Shown: positions 44,361 to 52,728, numbered from the stretch's first letter. The stretch is DNA of 64,000 nt from Phytohabitans flavus (GCF_011764545.1 NZ_AP022870.1:9492001-9556000), one strand, 5' to 3'. Program-made: numbers and translations. Notes: generated by a model from the sequence alone, not told the origin.

Positions 44361-45433
44361 GGCCACACCCTCCGCCCGCGCCAGAGCAGCCGACCCCGCC
44401 GCCGCTCGCGGTAGGACCGCATCACCAGCCATGCGAACACCACGGTCGAGACCGGGTGGGCCACCGCGTCAGGCCAGGCCCGACCCCCGGTCGCCCGGGC
44501 CGCCACCACACGACCCAAAACGCCCAGGAGGTACGCGCACAGCCCGGCCGCCGGCGTGACCGCGACCAGGATAGGCGGGGCGGTGTACAGGAGCAGAAGC
44601 AGGAGCACGACGGCGGCCGCGCCCAGCGGGGAGCCGAATGCGGCCCACAGCGACTTGGTGTACCCGGCCACGAGCTCGCCCCACGAGCCGTACATGCGGC
44701 AGGTCGCCAGCGCGGAACCGTCGGCGAGCGCGATCCGCCCGCCGGCCCCTTTGACCGCGCGGGCGAGGGCCACGTCCTCCAGCACCTGGTCGCGTACGCC
44801 CGCGTGGCCGCCCGCCCGGTCGTACCCCGCCCGATCCACGACCAGGAACTGCCCGCCCGCCGCGGCCAGGGAGGGGCGCGGCGAGCGTTCCATCGCGCGC
44901 AGCGGCAGGAACGTCAGCCACGACCACTGCAACAGCGGCTGCACGAGCCGCTCGCCGACCGTCTGGGCCACGATCTTCGGGTACGGCGAGAGCAGGTCCA
45001 CCCCGGCCGCCCGGAGCTCGGTGACGGCGGCCGCCACGGCGTGCGGGGCGAGCACCACGTCGGCGTCCACGAAGACGAGCGCGGTGGCGTCCGGCGCGAG
45101 GGCGGCGAGCTGATGGCAGGCGTACGGCTTGCCGAGCCAGCCCGGTGGCAGGGGAGCGCCTTCCTCGACGCGGAGGCCGTGCGCGCGGACCAGGTCGGCG
45201 GTGCCGTCGGTGGAGCCGTCGTCCAGCACGATCACCTCCAGCCGGGGCACGCCCCGCTGGGCCCTCAGCCCGCGCAGGCACGGCTCCACCCGATCGGCCT
45301 CGTCCCGCGCCGGCAGGAGGAGGGCGACGTGCTCATCCACTGTGGATCCCGCCGTGGGGCGCCGGAGCAGCCGCGCGTTGACCACGGTGTGCGCGGTGAG
45401 CGCCGCGACCACCGCCACGAGCAGCCAGGTCAC
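44357..45433 (-). CDS. cruC: Family 2 glycosyltransferase, CruC-like carotenoid glycosyltransferase
   Basis: About 358 residues from GTG 45433. GT-A fold with VALLLPARDEADRVEPCLRG, LEVIVLDDGSTDGTADLV (about 68) and FVDADVVLAPHAV. The acceptor part has AAGGQFLVVDRAGYDRAGGH, and LEDVALARAVKGAGGR carries the ED motif. Two to three membrane segments at the C-terminus. CruC adds a sugar to the tertiary hydroxyl made by CruF on the open end of a carotenoid. Overlaps both neighbours by four bases, so all three genes are translated together. Confidence 0.82.
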   Translation of the reverse strand: MTWLLVAVVAALTAHTVVNARLLRRPTAGSTVDEHVALLLPARDEADRVEPCLRGLRAQRGVPRLEVIVLDDGSTDGTADLVRAHGLRVEEGAPLPPGWLGKPYACHQLAALAPDATALVFVDADVVLAPHAVAAAVTELRAAGVDLLSPYPKIVAQTVGERLVQPLLQWSWLTFLPLRAMERSPRPSLAAAGGQFLVVDRAGYDRAGGHAGVRDQVLEDVALARAVKGAGGRIALADGSALATCRMYGSWGELVAGYTKSLWAAFGSPLGAAAVVLLLLLLYTAPPILVAVTPAAGLCAYLLGVLGRVVAARATGGRAWPDAVAHPVSTVVFAWLVMRSYRERRRGRLLWRGRRVWP

Positions 45434-46208
45434 GCCGGCTCCCGCCGCAACTCCGGCTCCTGCCGCGACGGCGGCTTCTGCCGCAGCGACAAGGCCAGGG
45501 GCGCGGCGAGCAGGCCCATGCCGAGCATGCCCCACAGTGCCGAGCCGGGCAGGTCCAGGAAGACCGCGTGGGCCAGGGTGCTGGCGGCGTACGTCCAGAG
45601 GTAGAGCGCGTACATCGGCGCGTCGTCCGGGCCGGGTCCGGCCGCGGCGGTGCGGACGAGGGCGGCCATCACAAGTGCAACCGCGAGCCAGCCGAGGTAG
45701 TTGCCGGCCGGTACGCCGGGGACGCCGGGCAGGGTGGGGTGCGGGTGGGCCCAGGTCCAGTACCCCTCGGCGACCATCTGCGGGTCGAGGAAGAGGTCCC
45801 AGGCGGCGAGCCCGACCGCGGCGAGCACCACCCGGGCCGGCGTGGAGCGGGTGACCCGTACCGCCGCGAGCCAGGCCGGCCAGGCCATCCAGGTCCAGGC
45901 GAGCGGCACGACAAGGGATACGCCGGCCAGCCGGGGCCGAGGTCGGTGGAGTAGGCGTACTCGCCGAACGGGAAGCCGGTCGCCACGCCGAGCGCCTCGA
46001 CCGCGAAGCCGCCGCCGGTGGTCACCGCGACGAGCCGAGCGGTCGCGCGCGGGCCGCGGGTGAGCAGCGCGTGGCTCACCGATGCCGTGTACCCGAGCAC
46101 GACGGTGGCCACGGTGACCGCCGCGCGGGCGCCGCCGCCCGTGAGCGGGTAACTGACCTGGACGAGGACCAGCCCGCCCAGCAGGGCCCAGGGCAGGCGG
46201 CGTCTCAC
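45430..46208 (-). CDS. cruF: CruF-like carotenoid hydratase, frameshifted
   Basis: About 259 residues after one C is restored near 45935, where STDLGP should read on as RLAGVSLVVPLAWTWMAWP. A polytopic membrane protein of the DUF422/CruF family. Segments: AVTTGGGFAVEALGVATGFP, YAYSTDLGP, LAAWDLFLDPQMVAEGYWTW and VPAGNYLGWLAV. CruF adds water across the 1,2 double bond of a psi end group. It overlaps cruC by four bases and follows the GNAT gene by four. Confidence 0.82.
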
Positions 46209-46212
46209 CGGG

Positions 46213-46755
46213 TCACGTGGGCAGGGGGAGCTGCCGCCCCAGCACCGCGAACGCCCGCTCGTCGCCGGGGAAACGGAAGTCGCGCAGCACGTCGACGAAG
46301 TCGAAGCGCCGGTACAGCCGCCAGGCCCGCGACTCCGACTCGTCGGCCTCCGGTGTGGAGAGCAGCGTTGTCGCGCCGGTGGCCATGCGCAGCAGCGTAC
46401 GCAGCTGGCGGGCGCCCACGCCGTGCCCCTGCGCGGCCGGGCGGACGTGCAGCTCGACCACCTCGAAGCAGTCGGTGAGCCAGGTCTTGCGTGCCTCCTC
46501 GGTCAGCGCGCCCCGCACCTGGTCGTGCCACCACTGCCCGGTCGCGGACGTGTACCCGTAGCCGAAGCCCACCAGGTGGCCGTCGCGGGTGAGCGTGGCG
46601 ACCGCCCGGAACCCGGGTCGCCGGGCGTGGGTGGCGATGTAGCCGCGCCGCGCCTCCAGCAGCTCGGCACGGTAGCCCATCGCCTCGCCGTACACCGCGA
46701 CGACGTCGTCCAGCCGCCTGGTGAGGTCGTCCGGCATCCACGGCACCAACCTCAT
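46213..46755 (-). CDS. GNAT-family N-acetyltransferase
   Basis: 180 residues from ATG 46755, which overlaps the upstream gene's stop (ATGA). The acetyl-CoA loop is RPAAQGHGVGARQLRTLLRM (about 106-125), preceded by CFEVVELHV. The acceptor is unknown. Its place inside the overlapping crtA-like/cruF/cruC/crtD operon is a reason to ask whether it acylates a carotenoid sugar, but GNAT enzymes normally act on amines, so this may be only co-transcription. Confidence 0.8.
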   Translation of the reverse strand: MRLVPWMPDDLTRRLDDVVAVYGEAMGYRAELLEARRGYIATHARRPGFRAVATLTRDGHLVGFGYGYTSATGQWWHDQVRGALTEEARKTWLTDCFEVVELHVRPAAQGHGVGARQLRTLLRMATGATTLLSTPEADESESRAWRLYRRFDFVDVLRDFRFPGDERAFAVLGRQLPLPT

Positions 46756-47461
46756 GCGCGCCCGCGCTCCCCTCCGTCGCTCCAGCCCACGACCTTACGG
46801 TCGCCCATGACGTCCAGTACGGCGAACCGAGCGAACAGGTCCTCCGCGTACCACCCTTCGGTCGGTGTACGGAGGATCGCCGTCCGGTGCTCGGGGTGAC
46901 GGTACGCGAACTCGACCAGGTCTGCGGTGTTCCGCCACACGCTGACCGTGCCCTGCCAGCCGATCGGCGCCTCACCGATGCCGAAGCGGGTGAGCAGTCC
47001 CGGCGCGGCGCCCACTGCGGCGGCGACCGGCGGGATCGCGCGCCAGAACGTGACCGCCCGGCGTGGACGGAGCCGGGCGCGGGTGAGCGCGAGTACGGTC
47101 CCCTCGGCGGTGCCCCTGGGCGTCCCGAACGGCTCGATCCCCGACCACCGCCCCGGCTGGCGAGCGGGCGCAGGTCGATCCGCACCTGGCCGGTGGCGAG
47201 GCGGGCCCAGGCGCGGGCCACGGGCGAGCCGGCGAAGTCGTCCGCCGCCGCGGCGCCGGCCCACACCACGAGCGCGGCGTATCGGGTCAGGTCGGCGTCC
47301 GTGGGCCCGAAGCTCTGGCCGGTACCTGTGCCGAGGAGCTTGGCGAAGCGGACGCCGGGCGTGGCGCGCAGCCGGCCCCGGTCGAGGGCCATCCGGGCCA
47401 GCGCGCGCGGCACCGCGCGGCGGGGGACCCGCCACGCGTGCAGCGTCACGAACGGCGTCAC
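46752..47461 (-). CDS. CrtA (spheroidene monooxygenase)-like protein, frameshifted
   Basis: About 236 residues after one base is restored near 47155, where RPLASRG should read on as RWSGIEPFGTPRG. Family features are ATPGVRFAKLLGTGTGQSFG (about 32-51), YAALVVWAGAAAADDF, RWSGIEPFG, VLALTRARLRPRRAVTFWRA, GIGEAPIGWQGTVSVWRN and GWYAEDLFARFAVLD. CrtA of Rhodobacter oxidises C2 of acyclic carotenoid ends with oxygen. It overlaps the GNAT gene and the deacylase gene by four bases each. GTG 47461. Confidence 0.7.
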
Positions 47462-47946
47462 TCGACCTCGGCCGGGCTCCCTGCGGTGATCCGGACCAGC
47501 TCGGCGTACGTGGTGGGGAAGACCGCCTGGGGTACGCCGCCGGCGGCCCAGATCTCGCCGTACTGCTCCAAGGCGGTGTCGACGAGCGTGCGGAGCGGCT
47601 TGGGGTGGCCGAGCGGCGCGACCCCGCCGATGACCTGGCCGGTGTGCGTACGGACGAAGTCGGGCGTGGCCCGCTTGAGCTTGCCCATGCCCAGGTCGGC
47701 GGCGACCTTGGCGGTGTCCACCCGGTGCGCGCCCGAGGTCAGTACCAGCAGCGGCTCGCCATCCGCGTCGAAGATCAGGGAGTTGGCGATCTGCCCCACC
47801 TCGATGCCCAGGGCGGCCGCGGCCGCCGCCGCGGTGTGTACGGCCTCGGGCAGCAGCCGCACCTCGCTGGGCCGGCCGGAGCCGTCGCGGGCGTCCGCGC
47901 CGAGCAGGGCGTCTTGTACGGCCTGCACGTTCGGGTGTGTGGACAT
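47458..47946 (-). CDS. YbaK/ProX-type aminoacyl-tRNA deacylase
   Basis: 162 residues from ATG 47946. YbaK fold: ALGIEVGQIANSLIFDADGE (about 44-63), VLTSGAHRVDTAKVAADLG, and HTGQVIGGVAPLGHPKP. Members hydrolyse mischarged tRNAs (such as Cys-tRNA-Pro) in trans. It overlaps the crtA-like gene by four bases, so it heads that operon, but no functional link to carotenoids is apparent. Confidence 0.85.
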   Translation of the reverse strand: MSTHPNVQAVQDALLGADARDGSGRPSEVRLLPEAVHTAAAAAAALGIEVGQIANSLIFDADGEPLLVLTSGAHRVDTAKVAADLGMGKLKRATPDFVRTHTGQVIGGVAPLGHPKPLRTLVDTALEQYGEIWAAGGVPQAVFPTTYAELVRITAGSPAEVE

Positions 47947-47963
47947 GCCGACCATCTTGCTGC

Positions 47964-48932
47964 CTAACCCGTCGGGACGGCGACGGCTTTCTCCTCGGCG
48001 GCGGCCTGTTTCGGAGGCGGTGGGGCGACCCGGGCGGTCTCGGCGAGCGCCACGCCGGCCAGGACGAGCGCGCCGCCGGACAGCTGGGCCGTGTTGAGTG
48101 CCTCGCTCCCGCCGAGCGTGATCCATGCCACAGCCGAGGCGATCACCGGCTCGACCATGCCGATGATGCCGACGCTGGTCGCCGGCAGGTGCCGGAGCGC
48201 GGCGGCGAGCAGCAGGTACGGCGCGATCGAGCCGAGCACCACCACGTACCCGAGAAGCAGCGCGACCGGCACCCCGCCGGAGGTGGTCTCCGCCAGCGGC
48301 GCCCAGCCACCCCGCGTCGGGGCGACGGCCTGCGTGAGCAGGCCGGCCACGGCGGCGGCCCCGAACGCCCACGTGGTGAGCGACAGCGTGTCCCGGCGTG
48401 CCACCCCGTGCGCGCCGAGCAGGTAGTAGGCCGCGAGGAGCACGGCCGCGCAGAGGCCGGCGAGCACGCCCAGCCCGTCGAGGCTGAGCTCGCCCCACAC
48501 CTCGGCCACGCAGGCGAGCCCGACGAGGCTGAGCGCGAGCCCGCCCCACAGCCGCGGCCGTACGGGCTGGCGCTGGCCGAAGCGCACCCAGAGCGCCACG
48601 AAGAGCGGCGCGGTGTACTCGAACAGCAGTCCGATGCCCACCGGCAGCCGGGAGATCGAGATGAAGTAGAGCATCGGGACGAGGAAGAAGCCGGCCAGCC
48701 CGTATCCGGCCAGGAGCGGCAGGTCGTGGCGGGTGACCGCGAGGCGCCGGCCGCGGCCGAGCAACAGCGTGATCGCCAGCAGGCCGAGGAGGGCACCGGC
48801 GGCCCGGAGGAAGGCCAGCTGGGGCGGCTCGATGCCGGCGCGCAGCACCACCTTGGAGACGGTGCCGTTGACCGCGAACAGCGTGCCGGAGACGACCACC
48901 ATGGCCACTCCCAGCGCGGGCTTCCTCGTCAC
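47964..48932 (-). CDS. EamA-family (drug/metabolite) transporter
   Basis: 322 residues with about ten membrane segments arranged as two EamA repeats: ALGVAMVVVSGTLFAVNGTV at the start, and the second beginning LDGLGVLAGLCAAVLLAAYY (about 151). GMVEPVIASAVAWITLGGSE is the typical end of the second repeat. The substrate is unknown (amino acids or small metabolites in the family). It lies 17 bases before the deacylase gene on the same strand. Confidence 0.85.
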   Translation of the reverse strand: MTRKPALGVAMVVVSGTLFAVNGTVSKVVLRAGIEPPQLAFLRAAGALLGLLAITLLLGRGRRLAVTRHDLPLLAGYGLAGFFLVPMLYFISISRLPVGIGLLFEYTAPLFVALWVRFGQRQPVRPRLWGGLALSLVGLACVAEVWGELSLDGLGVLAGLCAAVLLAAYYLLGAHGVARRDTLSLTTWAFGAAAVAGLLTQAVAPTRGGWAPLAETTSGGVPVALLLGYVVVLGSIAPYLLLAAALRHLPATSVGIIGMVEPVIASAVAWITLGGSEALNTAQLSGGALVLAGVALAETARVAPPPPKQAAAEEKAVAVPTG

Positions 48933-49061
48933 GGAGGTGACGCTACCGGCCGACTGTCAGGAGTGGAATCGCATTGTGGTCGTTACCTCTCGGGAACGCC
49001 CGACGGCATGCCGCCGGACGTTGCGTTTTTGTCGTAGGGGAGGTGTACTGTCCTTGGTAGT

Positions 49062-49077
49062 TCGAACGACTGTTCGA
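49062..49077. promoter_or_regulatory. LexA (SOS) box
   Basis: TCGAACGACTGTTCGA is a perfect match to the actinobacterial LexA palindrome TCGAAC-N4-GTTCGA. It is 230 bases upstream of the HEPN gene, which is followed by imuA', so both should be induced by DNA damage. Confidence 0.88.
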
Positions 49078-49086
49078 ATGACTCGG

Positions 49087-49245
49087 GTGGAGCGGTTCGC
49101 GACGCACCTCCCGAGGGCGGTTCGCGGAGACCGCGTGCGGGTCCTGGACATTCGCGGGTCCAGGCCCTCAGGCAGGACGTTGCTCGCCTCCCCCGACCCC
49201 CGGGCGGCGAGCAGCGGCCTCGCCGGCCGAGCCGGCCGGGTGTGA
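49087..49245 (+). CDS. Possible SOS leader peptide, 52 codons
   Basis: GTG at 49087 is 10 bases past the LexA box, exactly the spacing between the second LexA box and the imuB GTG start. The frame stays open to TGA at 49245 (VERFATHLPRAVRGDRVRV...), Arg-rich, with no known domain. It could be translated from a leaderless transcript or be an accidental frame in GC-rich DNA. Low confidence. Confidence 0.25.
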   Translation: MERFATHLPRAVRGDRVRVLDIRGSRPSGRTLLASPDPRAASSGLAGRAGRV

Positions 49246-49307
49246 GGAGGGGAAGCGTTCACGCCCGGCCGGCGCCGTCGACAGGACATCGCCGAGGAGA
49301 GAGTCCC

Positions 49308-49760
49308 ATGCCGACCAGTACTGCTCAGGCACCCACCGTGCCCGCTGGCGTGCTGCCGCACCGCACTCCCGCCGAGCTGCTCGTCCTTGCCCGGCACGGG
49401 CTGGAGGAAGCGGCACAGACCCGCCCTGACGGCCTGCGGTATGCCGCGGCCCACCTGTCCGCCCTGCGCGCCGCGGCCGCCATGCTCGCCGCCCGCGCGC
49501 AGCCGGCGCCCGTCCGGCGCAACCGCGTCACCAGCGTCTGGACGCTTCTGCTGATGGTGGCGCCCGAGCTGCGTGAGTGGGCCACCTACTTCGCCGCCGG
49601 GGCCAGCAAGCGCGCCGCGGCACAGGCCGGCATCCCGCGCGTGGTCACCAGCCGCGAGGCCGACGACCTGCTGCGCGCCGCCGAGCAGTTCGTGGCGGTG
49701 GTCGAGGTCGCCCTCGGCCTGGCGCACCAGCCCGCCCTGGACGGTCTGGCCGCTGCCTGA
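49308..49760 (+). CDS. SAV_6107-family HEPN domain protein
   Basis: 150 residues from ATG 49308 with GAGGAGAGAG upstream. All-helical: TPAELLVLARHGLEEAAQTR (about 21-40), LRYAAAHLSALRAAAAML, LLLMVAPELREWATYFAAGA and ADDLLRAAEQFVAVVEVALG. It belongs to the HEPN group named after Streptomyces SAV_6107. Many HEPN proteins are RNases, but the usual R-x4-6-H motif is not evident here, so nuclease activity is doubtful. It lies downstream of a perfect LexA box and 69 bases before imuA', so it appears to be part of the SOS mutagenesis operon. Confidence 0.8.
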   Translation: MPTSTAQAPTVPAGVLPHRTPAELLVLARHGLEEAAQTRPDGLRYAAAHLSALRAAAAMLAARAQPAPVRRNRVTSVWTLLLMVAPELREWATYFAAGASKRAAAQAGIPRVVTSREADDLLRAAEQFVAVVEVALGLAHQPALDGLAAA

Positions 49761-49779
49761 CCTGTCGCACGTTCGTCTG

Positions 49780-49817
49780 TAAGCCGCATACCAGGAAGTA
49801 AGCCGCGTACCAGGAAA
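49780..49817 (+). repeat. Two tandem 19-bp direct repeats before imuA'
   Basis: TAAGCCGCATACCAGGAAG is followed immediately by TAAGCCGCGTACCAGGAAA. Each carries a GGAA core. The second copy lies 12 bases before the imuA' ATG, so the repeats may affect ribosome loading. Confidence 0.6.
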
Positions 49818-49829
49818 GCGAGTAAGGCC

Positions 49830-50579
49830 ATGGCGGGCCAGGCGACTCTCCGGTCCGCCACGGTCGCCGGGCTGGTCCGGCCGGCCAGCGACCCGGACGT
49901 CACGGGACGGCACCGTGTGCTGCCGGTGGCGTCCCCGCTGGGCGTGCTCCTGCCCGGCGGCGGCCTGCGCCGGGGCACCACCGTCGCGGCCGGCGGCCTC
50001 CCCGATGGCGGGCTGCCCGCCGGCGGCGCGCTGGGCGGCAGCTCCGCCCTGGTGCTCGCGCTGATCGCGGAGGCGTCCCGGACCGGCTCGTGGTGCGCGA
50101 TGGTCGGCATCCCCACCTTCGGCGCGGTCGCCGCCGCCGACGCCGGCATCGCACTCGACCGCCTGGCTCTGGTGCCCAACCCCGGCCCGGAGTGGGCCGC
50201 GGTGGTCGCCGCCCTGATCGACGGCATCGACGTGGTGGTCATCGCCGTCCCCGGCACGGTGCCCGCCGCCATCGCCGGCCGCCTGGCCGCCCGCGCGCGG
50301 CAGCGGGGGAGCGTGCTCGTGCCGTATGGGCGGTGGGACGGCGCCGACGTGACGCTCCAGGTGGTCCGCAGCGACTGGGAGGGCCTGGGCGAGGGCCGCG
50401 GCCGCCTCCGCCAGCGCCGCGTGACGATCGTCGCCCGCGGCAGGGGCGCGGCCGCCCGCCCCAAGGAGATCACCGTCTGGATGCCCGGCTCCGACGGCCA
50501 ACCAGTGGTCGCGGTCGTCGACGTCGAGACCGCAACCCGCGCCGCGGCCCGCCGCGCCACGCTAACCCTGATCCGCTGA
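49830..50579 (+). CDS. imuA': ImuA'-type mutasome accessory protein
   Basis: 249 residues from ATG 49830. RecA-like fold without a usable Walker A: GALGGSSALVLALIAEASR stands where the P-loop would be. Other segments: WCAMVGIPTFGAVAAADAGI, LDRLALVPNPGPEWAAVVAA and DVVVIAVPGTVPAAIAGRLA. With ImuB and DnaE2 it forms the damage-induced translesion synthesis system of actinobacteria. Here it is followed not by imuB but by an inserted two-gene module on the other strand, 30 bases downstream. Confidence 0.85.
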   Translation: MAGQATLRSATVAGLVRPASDPDVTGRHRVLPVASPLGVLLPGGGLRRGTTVAAGGLPDGGLPAGGALGGSSALVLALIAEASRTGSWCAMVGIPTFGAVAAADAGIALDRLALVPNPGPEWAAVVAALIDGIDVVVIAVPGTVPAAIAGRLAARARQRGSVLVPYGRWDGADVTLQVVRSDWEGLGEGRGRLRQRRVTIVARGRGAAARPKEITVWMPGSDGQPVVAVVDVETATRAAARRATLTLIR

Positions 50580-50609
50580 CCCCTTCTCGCCGATGGCGGG
50601 CGATGTCGA

Positions 50610-51256
50610 TTAGTCGTTACTGGTCCAGCGCGCAGTCACTGATTCAATGTCGCTCAGGAGTAGTTTCCAACTCGCGAGCTGTGTTATCGGACCGTTCCTG
50701 TCGAGGCGTTCCAGCAACTGGCGCCGATTCTGCGGAAAGCGTTTGCGAAGGCTGTCTCGGCGGCGGCCGGTCACGTTCGCGGCGGTCAACAGACACTGGT
50801 CGAGCAATTCCTTGGGGTCTGCTATCGATTCCACTTGATGTGCTTTCGGGAGGCCCAGGTCGGTCTTCCCTCGTGGATTACCGGCGACTCGCCGAATTGC
50901 TGACTCGTCGAGCAGGAGCCAGGCCTCGGTCATGCGTACAGGAATCACTGGAACTAGCGCCGAAGCTAGGTTATTGCTGCGCAACGCGCCTTCTACCTCG
51001 GTCCGCCGAGCTGCGGCCCCGCGTTGTCCGCGTCCCTGTGGACGACAACGACATCGACTTGTTCTCCTACGAGCTCACTCCCGGCGCGAATTCTGGACCC
51101 GACATCCTTGGCCACCTTCGGCAGCATGGAGAAGTCGGGCCTGCTCAGGTAAACAGAGAATCCATGGTCAAGGAATATCGACTGCACAATGTCGGCCAAT
51201 GGGAGGTCCGAGGTCCCTTCGGCCACAAACAACCCTGAGTAATCGCGATGGCTCAT
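50610..51256 (-). CDS. DUF4276 protein with TOPRIM-like motifs, likely nuclease of a two-gene defence module, frameshifted
   Basis: About 215 residues after one base is restored near 51013 (GGGGCC), where HRDADNAGP should continue as AARRTEVEGALRSNN. The N-terminus has the two signatures of a TOPRIM fold: GLFVAEGTSD with Glu13, and VVVVHRDADN with Asp75 and Asp77, the acidic residues that hold magnesium in topoisomerases, primases and OLD nucleases. The C-terminal half (VPVIPVRMTEAWLLLDESAI, then basic RRRDSLRKRFPQNRRQ) may bind nucleic acid. ATG 51256 overlaps the stop of the ATPase gene (ATGA), so they are translated together. It is not part of the usual imuA'-imuB-dnaE2 operon. Confidence 0.75.
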
Positions 51257-52674
51257 CCGGCCAGCTCCAGAGGCAGGCGCGTCTGGGCGCCGGGCGGAGC
51301 GGCTAGATACGCCACAACGTCGGCCTCGGAGAATGTCGACCGGGCTGTTTCTGCCCGCCAGGATCCCCGGAATGGAACAAGAGACAACGCGTGGGTGATG
51401 CGACCACTCGGTGTTTTGCTAGGCCGTGACTCCGCGAGCAGAAGGTCGGATTGACGGCAAAGCTGCACCACGCCCGGCGAGTGGGTATTGACAATAACCT
51501 GCCGGAATGGATTCGTTTCGTCGGGTTCGTACCCTGGGTCGATGGCGAGGTCCTGGACCAGGCCAACCATCGCAGGGAGGTTTGCCGGATGAATACCGTT
51601 CTCCGGCTCCTCCATGCATATCAAGCCAGTAAAGGTCGGATCTTCGAGGAGGACGCACAGCGCCAGAAATCTCAACGTTCCTTCAGACAGGGCTCTTGCC
51701 GGCAGTCTGAGGTTGCCTTTTTCGTGCAAAAACAGCGTGAAGACCTCGCGTACCTGATCTAGCTCGACCTCGAGACCTTCCACTCTGATCCCGGCCAGGT
51801 CGGAGAGCCTTCCGGCGACTCTTGCATATACTGCCTCTGGGTCTGACTCTTCGCCGTCGGCGACTTCATGGGCTATCCGGTAAAGTGTCGAAGCCAGATG
51901 ACGACCGTCCTGGGCCAATGTGCGCGGATCCGCGAATCCGTCAGGTGCTCTTAGCGCGGATGGCTCCAAAGCCAGGCGGCGCCAGCTCTGCATTTCTCGA
52001 CGTACTGCCAGGATAGTGGGATAGTCGTTTGTGGTAACTGTGCTGAGGACCGTGCGCGCTGCCCGGCCAGCCGCCACCGGCTGTGGTCTGCCGGAACTTT
52101 CTCCGTCAGGGTGGACGTGGATTACCGTGCCAGCCTCGAGATGCTCGGTGGACAGGAAGGCTCCTCGACGCTCTCCGCGGACAACAGCCGACTTGAAGCT
52201 CGGGGCTATGTGTGGAAAGCGAAGGTGCTTCGTGGCCTCTCCGCGACGGATATGCCGCAGTTCCTCGGTAAGGAGGCTGAGGCGCCCGACGCTGCCTTGA
52301 CCGGTAGGAGGTAGAAACCCAAGCTCTACCTCGTAGCGAAGGAACGTAGTGGTCGCCCTGGCGTCGGCGCCCAGGTCATCCTCGACCTCGGCAGGAACGA
52401 TCATCTCGGCGGCCAGCGTTATCTTGCGTTGTTGTGTGCGGTATCCGTTCCAGAAGAGATCGCGAGGATCGCTGCCACGGACGCCGGACGCTCCCCTTAT
52501 GCGCTGCGAAGCCTCAACCAGTGTGTCGCTGGCCAGGTGTGAGAGGAACTCGATCGCGTCGAACACGTTCGACTTGCCCATGCCGTTCGCTCCGGCGATA
52601 CATGTGAATGGGCCGAAGTCGATACTGACGTCCAGGAGGTTCTTGAACCCCTTTACCTCAAGTCGGGTGAGCAT
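51253..52674 (-). CDS. AAA (ABC/RecF/OLD-like) ATPase, partner of the TOPRIM-like DUF4276 protein
   Basis: 473 residues from ATG 52674. Walker A GANGMGKS at residues 28-35 after the SMC-like start RLEVKGFKNLLDVSIDFGP. The ABC signature is ALSEGTLRFLALCVLL (about 331), Walker B LICMEEPENGIHP and the His switch VIVNTHSPGVVQL. Such ATPases pair with TOPRIM nucleases in OLD/Gabija- and PARIS-type anti-phage systems, where the ATPase senses an invader and releases or activates the nuclease. It is the first gene of the module and is intact. Gene order (ATPase then effector, ATGA overlap) and the placement between imuA' and imuB point to an inserted cassette. Confidence 0.82.
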   Translation of the reverse strand: MLTRLEVKGFKNLLDVSIDFGPFTCIAGANGMGKSNVFDAIEFLSHLASDTLVEASQRIRGASGVRGSDPRDLFWNGYRTQQRKITLAAEMIVPAEVEDDLGADARATTTFLRYEVELGFLPPTGQGSVGRLSLLTEELRHIRRGEATKHLRFPHIAPSFKSAVVRGERRGAFLSTEHLEAGTVIHVHPDGESSGRPQPVAAGRAARTVLSTVTTNDYPTILAVRREMQSWRRLALEPSALRAPDGFADPRTLAQDGRHLASTLYRIAHEVADGEESDPEAVYARVAGRLSDLAGIRVEGLEVELDQVREVFTLFLHEKGNLRLPARALSEGTLRFLALCVLLEDPTFTGLICMEEPENGIHPANLPAMVGLVQDLAIDPGYEPDETNPFRQVIVNTHSPGVVQLCRQSDLLLAESRPSKTPSGRITHALSLVPFRGSWRAETARSTFSEADVVAYLAAPPGAQTRLPLELAG

Positions 52675-52728
52675 AGGCAGAGCCTAGTACGGCAGCCCAG
52701 GCAGAACGTGCAGGACAGAGGCGACGGT

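Larger units (their letters stand above)
48933..49307. other. Intergenic region between divergent EamA and HEPN genes, with SOS control region
   Basis: 375 bases. The right half holds a LexA box (49062-49077) and a possible short leader frame (49087-49245). The left half has a short hairpin (CGGCATGCCG near 49000) and a T-run, but nothing I can identify as a gene. Confidence 0.5.
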
